DNA of 13,026 nucleotides from an uncultured Clostridia bacterium. GTDB lineage: Bacteria; Bacillota; Clostridia; Lachnospirales; Bianqueaceae. A program made the position numbers and the translations under genes. Each line of letters starts with the position of its first letter. The first letter of the stretch is position 1. The notes below the pieces were generated by a model. That model was not told the origin of the DNA, made no database searches, and saw only the letters and a program-made list of their open reading frames with translations. The stretch spans positions 1-13,026 of the forward strand of contig CALBGL010000123.1 of the NCBI GenBank assembly GCA_937892735.1. The letters are read 5' to 3'. Below are positions 1-6,079 of the stretch, piece by piece.

Positions 1-1195
1 TAACGCTCGTAAGCTGCGTCCCCTATACGTAACTCGATCCGAAAAATTAGGCGCCATGAACAGTTACGTGGAAGAGATGATTACCGGACAAAAGACGATT
101 CGCGCCTATGCTCAGGAAAAAGTCATCTCTGATAAATTTGATACCATCAACATCGCTGGCGCGGACGCATATTATACCGCAGAATATAATGCGGCTTTCA
201 TGGGACCTACCGTCAACTTCATCAATAACCTGTCTCTGGCGCTCGTCACCGTATTTGGCGCTGTCTTCTATCTGATGAACATGCTGAGTCTGGGGAACAT
301 TGCTTCCTTCGTCCAATATTCTCGTAAATTCAGCGGACCGATCAATGAAGCTGCCAATATTATTGGCGAACTGCAGTCTGCCTGCGCGGCGGCAGAACGT
401 GTCTTCCGTCTGCTGGATGAAGAAGAAGAGCCCGCCGATGTACAGGGAGCGATTGAGCCAGAAGACGTGAAAGGCGATGTGGTTCTGGACAAGGTCGCCT
501 TCGGGTATCTGCCCGATATGCAGATCATCCATTCTTTCAGCATGCATGCGAGACCGGGTTCCATCATCGCTATCGTCGGGCCCACCGGCGCGGGAAAAAC
601 CACAATCATCAATCTCCTCATGCGATTCTACGATATTGATGGTGGAAGTATTCGTCTGGACGGCGACGAAATCAGTCTTCTGACCCGCAGCGGCTTGCGC
701 AAGAGCTTTGCCATGGTCTTACAGGATACCTGGCTTTTTGACGGTACGATCTATGAGAATATTGCCTATGGACGAGAGGGCGCTACCCGCGAAGAAGTGA
801 TCGCGGCTGCTAAGGCTGCCCGTATCCATTCCTTCATACAGCGCCTCCCTAATGGATATAATACCATGATCAATGGAGACGGCGTCAATATTTCCAAAGG
901 ACAGAAACAGCTTCTGACCATAGCCCGCGCCTTCCTTCTCGATGCGAAGATCCTGATCCTAGATGAGGCCACTTCCAATGTGGATACCCGGACTGAGATT
1001 CAGATTCAATCGGCTATGCAGCGGCTCATGAAAGGAAAGACTTGTTTTGTTATCGCGCATCGTCTATCCACTGTCCGAAACGCGGATCTGATTCTTGTCA
1101 TGCGAGATGGCGATGTCATCGAACAGGGTACGCACAATGAGCTGATCCAACAAAAAGGCTTTTATTATCAACTGTATAATTCACAATTTGAATAA
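1..1195 (+). CDS. ABC exporter subunit, fused membrane and ATPase domains (5'-truncated)
   Basis: This is the C-terminal part of a half-size ABC exporter that uses ATP to move an unknown substrate across the membrane. The frame is open from base 2 without a stop, so the Met at base 56 is internal and the true start lies outside the window. Counting from that Met, residues 1-110 are the end of the transmembrane domain, with the family-typical YVEEMITGQKTIRAY coupling region and hydrophobic segments near 50-80. The nucleotide-binding domain follows: Walker A GPTGAGKT (175-182), Q-loop VLQD (221-224), signature ISKGQ (279-283), Walker B ILILDE (299-304) with the catalytic Glu, D-loop SNVD (307-310) and H-loop His335. 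The C-terminus YQLYNSQFE is typical of the second member of Firmicute heterodimeric exporter pairs (MdlB/YheH-like), so a partner gene probably lies upstream (inference). The signature differs from LSGGQ, but every catalytic motif is intact. Confidence 0.93.
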   Translation, partial: NARKLRPLYVTRSEKLGAMNSYVEEMITGQKTIRAYAQEKVISDKFDTINIAGADAYYTAEYNAAFMGPTVNFINNLSLALVTVFGAVFYLMNMLSLGNIASFVQYSRKFSGPINEAANIIGELQSACAAAERVFRLLDEEEEPADVQGAIEPEDVKGDVVLDKVAFGYLPDMQIIHSFSMHARPGSIIAIVGPTGAGKTTIINLLMRFYDIDGGSIRLDGDEISLLTRSGLRKSFAMVLQDTWLFDGTIYENIAYGREGATREEVIAAAKAARIHSFIQRLPNGYNTMINGDGVNISKGQKQLLTIARAFLLDAKILILDEATSNVDTRTEIQIQSAMQRLMKGKTCFVIAHRLSTVRNADLILVMRDGDVIEQGTHNELIQQKGFYYQLYNSQFE

Positions 1196-1204
1196 ACATC
1201 TCTT

Positions 1205-1245
1205 AGGAGACTAGGAAAACGCATTTCCTAGTCTCCTTTTCTTTA
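1205..1245 (+). terminator. Rho-independent terminator of the ABC exporter gene
   Basis: A perfect 14-bp stem (arms 1205-1218 and 1224-1237, AGGAGACTAGGAAA and its complement) encloses a 5-base loop. A T-rich run, TTTTCTTTAT, follows. It starts 9 bases after the stop codon, so it ends the exporter transcript and isolates it from the MATE gene. Confidence 0.93.
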
Positions 1246-1299
1246 TCTCAAAATGCAGGCAATTCCTCTGCGTAAATTGTACGCTCATGCCCATTTTTA

Positions 1300-1327
1300 T
1301 TGCAAGAATCTCTCATCAGCGTATACT
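1300..1327 (+). promoter_or_regulatory. Weak candidate promoter with its -10 inside the palindrome
   Basis: TTGCAA (1300-1305) and TATACT (1322-1327) are separated by 16 bases. The -10 matches 5 of 6 consensus bases and the -35 matches 4 of 6. The -10 sits within the palindrome at 1314-1340, an arrangement expected if a repressor bound there. If real, it would give the MATE gene a leader of over 300 bases, because no gene begins in between. The match could be chance in an AT-rich palindrome. Confidence 0.28.
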
Positions 1328-1340
1328 GTATACGCTGATG
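1314..1340. repeat. Perfect 27-base palindrome, likely operator
   Basis: Two 13-base arms (CATCAGCGTATAC and its exact complement, 1314-1326 and 1328-1340) flank a single central T. One unpaired base cannot form a stable RNA loop without opening the stem, and no T-run follows, so this fits a dimeric DNA-binding protein better than a terminator. The core GTATAC-T-GTATAC resembles the short GT...AC half-site pattern of GntR-type regulators, but that assignment is inference. No regulator gene is adjacent within the window. Confidence 0.6.
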
Positions 1341-1551
1341 GTCTGCGACAGCTCGGTAATGTGAAGAATTGCGTATAAATTAGGAGGCCTGTAGACACAA
1401 AGCTGGAAAGATCTTACAGTTTTGTACACACTTTGAAAATTCGAGAGTCGTCACCCCCTTATTTGCGTATATTTCAGGGCTTCATCACTGGAATTATATG
1501 CACTTCCGCGATTCTGGAATGAATGTTTTCGCATTTTTGTACAAATTTTTC

Positions 1552-1579
1552 TTGACATTCTTTGCATTCCGAGTACAAT
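1552..1579 (+). promoter_or_regulatory. Sigma-A-type promoter of the MATE gene
   Basis: TTGACA (1552-1557, perfect consensus) and TACAAT (1574-1579, 5 of 6) are separated by 16 bases. Transcription would begin near 1586, giving a leader of about 70 bases before the ATG at 1656. The palindrome TTTGTACAAA lies just upstream of the -35, and inverted GGAATG/CATTCC elements bracket the -35, so a regulator could act here. Confidence 0.75.
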
Positions 1580-1655
1580 AGTTTCTGGCAGCAAAAGTTC
1601 TTTAAGCAACCGTTGTCAAGGGAATTTTTAATATTGCAGGAAAAGAGGAGTTTCT

Positions 1656-3017
1656 ATGAATGAAAAAAAAGATTTTCTAGGGAAGGAGCCGGTAGGAAAA
1701 CTTCTTTTACGGTTAGCCCTTCCCACAGTTACCGCGCAGATTATAAATATGCTGTACAATATAGTGGATCGGATGTATATAGGACATATTCCCAACATTG
1801 GCGACGCGGCATTGACCGGTGTCGGTGTATGTATGCCTCTGATCATGATTGTATCCGCCTTCTCTGCTTTCGCGGCTTATGGCGGCGCTCCCCGCGCTTC
1901 CATCTTCATGGGCCAGGGCGATCAAGACTCGGCAGAAAAAACATTGGGAAACTGTTTTGTCATACAACTTATCATTTCTGTTCTGTTGACTGTGATTCTT
2001 CTGATCTGGAACCGCGATCTTCTCATGGCATTCGGCGCCAGTGAAAATACGATTCAGTACGGCGTGGACTATATGAATATCTATGCTGTAGGTACCCTCT
2101 TTGTCCAGATGACCCTCGGTATGAACGCTTTTATCACAGCACAGGGTTTTGCCAAGACGGGCATGCTTTCTGTACTGATCGGCGCGGTATCGAATATCAT
2201 TCTCGATCCCATTTTTATTTTTGGATTGAATATGGGTGTCGCGGGCGCTGCCTTGGCCACCATTATTTCTCAAGCGTTGTCCTGCACCTGGGTTCTTTTG
2301 TTCCTACTGGGCAAAAAGACACAGCTCCGACTTTGTTTCAAAACCATGGGCTTAAACCGGAAAATCGTCTTTCTCTGCCTTTCTCTCGGTCTTTCCAATT
2401 TCATCATGCAGGCCAGTGAAAGCATTATCTCGATCTGTTTCAATTCCTCTTTGCAGAATTACGGCGGCGATATCGCTGTAGGCGCCATGACGATTCTGAC
2501 CAGTGTAATGCAGTTTGCCATGCTGCCGCTGCAGGGTCTGGGGCAAGGCGCCCAGCCCATTATCAGCTATAACTATGGTGCCCGTAACGCGAAGCGTGTG
2601 AAAGACGCGTTCAAGCTTCTATTAAAAGTCAGCCTGATCTATTCTACCCTGCTATGGGCCTGTGTCATGCTCCTTCCCCAGGGATTTGCGGCCATGTTCA
2701 CGAATTCCCAAGAGCTCATGGATTTTACGCAGACAGCGCTGCGTATTTATATGGCCTGTATGTTGCTGTTCGGCATCCAGATGGCCTGCCAGATGACCTT
2801 CACCTCTTTAGGAAAAGCGAAAGCCTCTATTCTGGTGGCTGTCATGCGTAAATTTATCCTCTTAATCCCTCTCATCTATCTTCTGCCGGCTATTCTCCCG
2901 ATAGACCAGACGCTTGCCGTCTATATGGCCGAACCTGTTGCCGATTTCATCGCCGTCACCTTTACCGCTATCTTCTTCACATTCCAGTTCAAGAAAGTTT
3001 TGAAAGAAATGGCCTGA
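1656..3017 (+). CDS. MATE family multidrug/Na+(H+) antiporter
   Basis: A 453-residue integral membrane transporter of the MATE family, which exports drugs or other small organic molecules in exchange for Na+ or H+. The length and the even spread of hydrophobic segments fit 12 membrane helices in two homologous halves (roughly residues 15-210 and 235-445). The N-terminal region is typical of the MepA-like branch: PVGKLLLRLALPT, then INMLYNIVDRMYIGHIP and GGAPRASIFMGQGD. The second half contains GQGAQPIISYNYGA, a common MATE motif. The ATG at 1656 is preceded by AGAGGAG (1644-1650) with 5-base spacing, so the start is secure. The gene is monocistronic, with its own promoter upstream and a terminator 19 bases after the stop. 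It faces the sigE unit tail to tail. The substrate cannot be read from sequence; the nearby ABC exporter is separated by a terminator and need not share its role. Confidence 0.94.
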   Translation: MNEKKDFLGKEPVGKLLLRLALPTVTAQIINMLYNIVDRMYIGHIPNIGDAALTGVGVCMPLIMIVSAFSAFAAYGGAPRASIFMGQGDQDSAEKTLGNCFVIQLIISVLLTVILLIWNRDLLMAFGASENTIQYGVDYMNIYAVGTLFVQMTLGMNAFITAQGFAKTGMLSVLIGAVSNIILDPIFIFGLNMGVAGAALATIISQALSCTWVLLFLLGKKTQLRLCFKTMGLNRKIVFLCLSLGLSNFIMQASESIISICFNSSLQNYGGDIAVGAMTILTSVMQFAMLPLQGLGQGAQPIISYNYGARNAKRVKDAFKLLLKVSLIYSTLLWACVMLLPQGFAAMFTNSQELMDFTQTALRIYMACMLLFGIQMACQMTFTSLGKAKASILVAVMRKFILLIPLIYLLPAILPIDQTLAVYMAEPVADFIAVTFTAIFFTFQFKKVLKEMA

Positions 3018-3035
3018 TTCAAAGCTTCATCCAGA

Positions 3036-3079
3036 AAAAGGAACTGTAAAAACGAATTTATGTTTTTACAGTTCCTTTT
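3036..3079. terminator. Bidirectional terminator between the MATE gene and sigE
   Basis: A perfect 18-bp stem (3036-3053 pairing with 3062-3079) has an 8-base loop. The outer end of the stem is AAAAGG/CCTTTT, so a U-rich tail forms in either direction: TTTTATTTT on the plus strand and TTTTTCTGG on the minus strand. It sits between two convergent stop codons, 19 bases after MATE and 9 bases after sigE, and can serve both. Confidence 0.93.
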
Positions 3080-3087
3080 ATTTTCCC

Positions 3088-3807
3088 TTACATCAGCCTG
3101 ACCATTTCCTTTTGCAGGCGTTTCATGATTCGTTTCTCAAGTCGGGAGATATAGGACTGGGAGATGCCCATACGGTCTGCCACTTCTTTCTGCGTCATCT
3201 CTTTACCTCCTGTATTGAGGCCGAACCGCAGATCAATGATACTGCGTTCCCGAGGGGTCAGTATCTCCAAAGAACGCCGCAGTAAATCCCGATCAATCTG
3301 TTCTTCAATTCCCTTGGACACGGTATCCTGTTCCGAACTCAGAATATCTGACAACAGGAGTTCATTCCCGTCCCAGTCCACATTCAATGGTTCATCAATC
3401 GAAATCTCTCCTCGCATTCGACTGTTTCTCCGAAGCACCATCAGGATTTCATTCTCAATGCAGCGAGAAGCGTACGTTGCCAATTTGATCTTCTTATCCG
3501 GTTTAAAGGTATTGATCGCTTTAATCAGCCCGATCGTTCCAATCGAAATCAAGTCCTCTACATTCATTCCCGTATTTTCAAACTTCTTAGCAATGTACAC
3601 GACGAGGCGAAGATTATGTTCAATCAAAAGCTGTCTTCCTTTTTCCTTTTCTTCTCCCTCCTGCGTAAACATCTGCAGCGCCTTTGCCTCCTCCTGCGCC
3701 CCCAAAGGTTCCGGCAGGATATCGCTTCCTCCAATGTACAGAATCGTTTTTTCCGATGCCTCTTTCGTCAATACGAGCTTCTGCGCGCATAGCCACATCA
3801 TCTTCAT
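3088..3807 (-). CDS. sigE: Sporulation sigma factor sigma-E (pro-form)
   Basis: Early mother-cell sigma factor of sporulation, made as an inactive membrane-tethered precursor. From the chosen ATG the protein has 239 residues, the length I recall for the Bacillus subtilis protein. Residues 1-23 form a short basic/hydrophobic pro-peptide, and YIGGSDILPEPL (24-35) matches the region around the known processing site. Region 2 runs from about 60 to 130 (NLRLVVYIAKKFENTG, DLISIGTIGLIKAINTF, KLATYASRCIENEILM). Region 4 ends with the helix-turn-helix MTQKEVADRMGISQSYISRLEKR. The start at 3807 is preceded by AAAGGAGTG at 8-base spacing; an ATG 30 bases further up (3837) has no ribosome binding site and would lie within spoIIGA. 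spoIIGA ends 5 bases upstream, so the two are co-expressed. The sigG gene that follows sigE in Bacillus is absent; a terminator and the convergent MATE gene lie there instead. Confidence 0.96.
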   Translation of the reverse strand: MKMMWLCAQKLVLTKEASEKTILYIGGSDILPEPLGAQEEAKALQMFTQEGEEKEKGRQLLIEHNLRLVVYIAKKFENTGMNVEDLISIGTIGLIKAINTFKPDKKIKLATYASRCIENEILMVLRRNSRMRGEISIDEPLNVDWDGNELLLSDILSSEQDTVSKGIEEQIDRDLLRRSLEILTPRERSIIDLRFGLNTGGKEMTQKEVADRMGISQSYISRLEKRIMKRLQKEMVRLM

Positions 3808-3812
3808 ATCTG

Positions 3813-4589
3813 TCACTCCTTTTCTGCCTCGCACCATTGTGCCGGCAATATGGCCCTACAACCATGTACCCGTATGGATTGCCCTGTCCCTGCGATGACG
3901 GCTGTCACCGGCTTCTCCTGATCCTTTAGCCTCAAAATCAGCTGATCTGGACAAAATCCCCACATTACTTTTCCCTCACTTCCGATGGATCGATAGGGAA
4001 TCGGTATCCTATCCACGATTTCCAATCCCGCTAAGAGCCCTTCCTCCACAATGACCACCGGCCTGTGTCCTATGGGATCCTGCAGTAAATTCCCACTGTC
4101 CAACCATCCGTAAAAACGGATGCTCTTCCCTTGTACCGTACAGGTGACTTCTCCCACCCTACCTCCCCGTCCGCTGAACCGATAATACGCCTGCAGGCTT
4201 TTTCCGCCCAGTATGAAAAGCAGAATCGCTCCTACCCATATCATCCAAGCTTCTCCTCCTAGCCACTGTGTACACAATTCCAGCAGCCCCTTCAAGAGGA
4301 TACTCAATCCGAACAGCCATCCCAGGTGCACCAGAAAGGATCTGAGTGTCCCCACCCCCCAGGCCCCCAACACCATGCCGCAAGCCATTCCCAACAGGGC
4401 GCACCAACCGGCAAGACCTCCCACCAGCCCCCGTCGAAGCCACCACCAGACTGTGGAAAGTAATGCCGCCAAAAGTGAAACCACACCGAGACGCCATAAC
4501 GGCGCCTTCCGTTCCAGCACACGATTCATCCAGTATAAGAGTAAAAAGTCCAGCAATCCATTGCACAGAAAATAGAGATCTACATACAT
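3813..4589 (-). CDS. spoIIGA: SpoIIGA, sigma-E processing membrane peptidase
   Basis: Membrane-embedded aspartic peptidase that cleaves the pro-peptide of sigma-E at the sporulation septum. From the ATG at 4589 it has 258 residues. About five hydrophobic segments (near 3-22, 31-51, 54-77, 82-106, 114-129) precede a C-terminal cytoplasmic domain. That domain carries the aspartic-peptidase motif LDSGNLLQDP, with the probable catalytic Asp at residue 164, followed by VVIVEE. The start is chosen because GGGAGGG lies 5 bases upstream and MYVDLYFLCNGLLDFLLL is the usual N-terminus of the family. The 43 codons of open frame before it lack hydrophobic or conserved content and run over the ftsZ terminator. 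It is about 50 residues shorter than the Bacillus protein (309, from memory) and rich in Trp (WWW at 48-50). It is adjacent to its substrate gene sigE. Confidence 0.93.
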   Translation of the reverse strand: MYVDLYFLCNGLLDFLLLYWMNRVLERKAPLWRLGVVSLLAALLSTVWWWLRRGLVGGLAGWCALLGMACGMVLGAWGVGTLRSFLVHLGWLFGLSILLKGLLELCTQWLGGEAWMIWVGAILLFILGGKSLQAYYRFSGRGGRVGEVTCTVQGKSIRFYGWLDSGNLLQDPIGHRPVVIVEEGLLAGLEIVDRIPIPYRSIGSEGKVMWGFCPDQLILRLKDQEKPVTAVIAGTGQSIRVHGCRAILPAQWCEAEKE

Positions 4590-4623
4590 ACCATCCCTCC
4601 CCTGGCCTTGCTGTCCTCTATAG

Positions 4624-4690
4624 CTTATCACATGCATGCTGCGCAATTTGTCAAAGAGAGGTGGATAGATCAGAAAATTAAGCGACAAAA
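4624..4690 (-). promoter_or_regulatory. Candidate spoIIGA-sigE promoter with Spo0A-box-like sites
   Basis: Reading the minus strand, TTGACA (4649-4654, perfect -35) is followed 19 bases later by GATAAG (4624-4629, 4 of 6 for a -10). Over-long spacing is a known property of the Spo0A-activated spoIIG promoter of Bacillus subtilis (22 bases there). Two sequences resemble the 0A box TTTGTCGAA: TTTGTCAAA on the plus strand at 4647-4655, overlapping the -35, and TTTTGTCGCT on the minus strand at 4681-4690. Because a terminator separates ftsZ from spoIIGA, a promoter here is expected. Control by phosphorylated Spo0A is inferred by analogy. Confidence 0.5.
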
Positions 4691-4726
4691 AAAGAGGGCG
4701 TGCTGCAAAAAACAACACGTCCTCTT
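4686..4726 (-). terminator. Rho-independent terminator after ftsZ
   Basis: On the minus strand, a 14-position stem (4713-4726 with 4692-4705; one A-C mismatch and one G-U pair) has a 7-base loop. A run of seven T follows immediately (A at 4687-4693 on the plus strand). It lies 21 bases after the ftsZ stop, separating the division cluster from the sporulation pair. The T-run merges with a Spo0A-box-like sequence. Confidence 0.85.
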
Positions 4727-4747
4727 GAATGATTCGATCTGTTCCGA

Positions 4748-5980
4748 TCAGCTTCTGCGGCTACGCTGCAAAAATGGCGGGATATCCACCGGCATGTCAT
4801 CTGAAGAAGGTCTGGGGCGGCTGGCGCTGCCATAATTATTGCCATATCCCGAACTACCGCTGTTATTATTATAAGGCGCTCCCGTGATCGGATTGCGCTG
4901 TATCTTCTCCTCTGCCGTTGTACTCTTCGCCAGATTATCCAGACTGCTGGCAACATTCGTCTCCTTTACCGCGGCCTTAGGCGCTGTATACGCAGAATAA
5001 TCCTCATTGCCGAAATCCGTCGCAATCACAGTGACCACGATCTCATCCTGCAGATTCTCATCCATAGAAGTACCATAGATGACTTCCGCATCCGGATCGA
5101 TATGCGCCGCAATCATATTGGGAATTTCCACTGCGTCGAACATCGTCATATCCGGTCCGCCGCATACATTAATGAGCACACCTCTCGCACCATCGATAGT
5201 GGTATCCATCAGCGGAGAACTGATAGCCTCCTCTGCGGCTTTTTTCGCCTTATCATCACCCTTAGCGCGACCAATCCCCATGTGGGCCACACCCTTGTTC
5301 TGCATGACGGTCTTCACATCGTTAAAGTCCACATTAATAATACCAGGACGATAAATCAGGTCTGACACGCCCTGTACACCTTGACGCAGAATTCCATCTG
5401 CCAGACGGAAAGTATCCTGCATAGTTGTCCGCTTATCCGCAATCTGCAGTAACTTATCATTCGAAATACAGATTAACGTATCTACGCCCTTCCGCAGCTC
5501 CGCAATCCCTGCCTCTGCCGCGCGCATCTTCTTTGCACCCTCAAAGGCAAAAGGTTTGGTCACAACGCCTACCGTCAGAATCCCCAACTCTTTGGCAATC
5601 TTGGCCACCACGGGAGCAGCTCCCGTACCGGTACCGCCGCCCATACCCGCGGTCACGAAGACCATATCCGCACCAGAAATCGCATCCTTGATCTCCTCTA
5701 CGCTTTCCTCTGCTGCCTGCTTTCCAATCTCGGGCCGACCGCCCGCGCCTAAGCCTCGGGTCAGCTTCTGTCCAATCAGCAACTTGTTCTCCGCGCTGCC
5801 CAAACGCAATACCTGCGCGTCTGTGTTTACAATCAAAAACTCAGCTCCCTGCAGTCCATCGGAAATCATACGCTCTACCGCGTTATTTCCGCCGCCGCCT
5901 ACTCCAATTACTTTTATTTTAGCCCTATTATCAGAAAAATCTTCTGTCCATTCGAAATCCAAAGCCAACTCCTCCTTCAT
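4748..5980 (-). CDS. ftsZ: Cell division GTPase FtsZ
   Basis: Tubulin-like GTPase that polymerises into the Z-ring at midcell and recruits the division machinery. The 410-residue frame shows KVIGVGGGGNNAV (23-34), the tubulin signature GGGTGTG (114-120), the catalytic T7 loop NVDFND (216-221), and a conserved GTPase/activation core to about residue 322. A disordered Asn/Gly/Ser-rich linker follows (about 325-395), then the partner-binding C-terminal peptide DIPPFLQRS (399-407). The exact start is open. The ATG at 5980 has only GAAGG directly abutting it, whereas a strong AAGGAGGAG occupies codons 2-4. That site would serve TTG codon 7 (5960-5962) at 6-base spacing, giving an N-terminus of MDFEWTEDF. 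ftsQ ends 99 bases upstream, a candidate promoter lies between, and a terminator follows, so ftsZ can be expressed separately from the rest of the cluster. No ftsA precedes it. Confidence 0.96.
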   Translation of the reverse strand: MKEELALDFEWTEDFSDNRAKIKVIGVGGGGNNAVERMISDGLQGAEFLIVNTDAQVLRLGSAENKLLIGQKLTRGLGAGGRPEIGKQAAEESVEEIKDAISGADMVFVTAGMGGGTGTGAAPVVAKIAKELGILTVGVVTKPFAFEGAKKMRAAEAGIAELRKGVDTLICISNDKLLQIADKRTTMQDTFRLADGILRQGVQGVSDLIYRPGIINVDFNDVKTVMQNKGVAHMGIGRAKGDDKAKKAAEEAISSPLMDTTIDGARGVLINVCGGPDMTMFDAVEIPNMIAAHIDPDAEVIYGTSMDENLQDEIVVTVIATDFGNEDYSAYTAPKAAVKETNVASSLDNLAKSTTAEEKIQRNPITGAPYNNNSGSSGYGNNYGSASRPRPSSDDMPVDIPPFLQRSRRS

Positions 5981-6000
5981 CCTTCAGCCTGTATGTTACA

Positions 6001-6029
6001 ATAATACCCGTTTTTCCGCAATAAATCAA
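6001..6029 (-). promoter_or_regulatory. Candidate ftsZ promoter
   Basis: In the 99-base ftsQ-ftsZ gap, the minus strand carries TTGATT (6024-6029, 4 of 6) and TATTAT (6001-6006, 5 of 6) separated by exactly 17 bases. This gap is by far the longest and most AT-rich within the cluster. An extra promoter close to ftsZ is common in other bacteria. The sequence match alone is moderate. Confidence 0.45.
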
Positions 6030-6079
6030 TAGGAAAGATCAAATTTCCATAAAAATTCATAAATCCACGGTCAATTCAA

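Larger units (their letters stand above)
1246..1655. other. Intergenic region between ABC exporter and MATE gene
   Basis: No convincing gene is present in these 410 bases on either strand. What is visible: a perfect palindrome at 1314-1340; the heptamer GCGTATA at 1319, 1371 and 1465 and inverted at 1330-1336; TTTGTACA at 1421-1428 and inside the 10-bp palindrome TTTGTACAAA at 1536-1545; GGAATG (1516-1521) facing CATTCC (1565-1570) around the -35 box; and a sigma-A promoter at 1552-1579. The density of symmetric motifs suggests a regulated control region for the MATE gene, possibly with an upstream second promoter. I recognise no riboswitch fold. Confidence 0.6.

Noticed and set aside
1382..1387. 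AGGAGG in the gap before the MATE gene, as a sign of a small gene
   Set aside because: No ATG, GTG or TTG lies at a usable distance downstream, and no sensible reading frame follows. It is treated as an orphan match.
1381..1475. Possible riboswitch or structured leader before the MATE gene
   Set aside because: Only a weak pairing (CTGTA near 1389 with TACAG near 1416) could be found. No known riboswitch core was recognised and there is no terminator stem before the start codon.
1..3017. The ABC exporter and MATE genes as one drug-resistance operon
   Set aside because: A perfect 14-bp-stem terminator and a 460-base gap with its own promoter separate them. Shared function would be guesswork.
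3164..3898. Plus-strand open frame of 244 codons opposite sigE
   Set aside because: It lies entirely over the conserved sigE/spoIIGA coding sequence, and its Ser/Ile/Arg-rich translation resembles no protein family. There is no ribosome binding site worth noting.
4631..4638. CATGCATG palindrome in the spacer of the spoIIGA promoter
   Set aside because: An 8-base palindrome is expected by chance in a window of this size, and nothing ties it to a known regulator.
4590..4718. spoIIGA extended to the upstream ATG at 4718
   Set aside because: The extension would run through the ftsZ terminator and the promoter region. The family N-terminus and a strong ribosome binding site both support the ATG at 4589.
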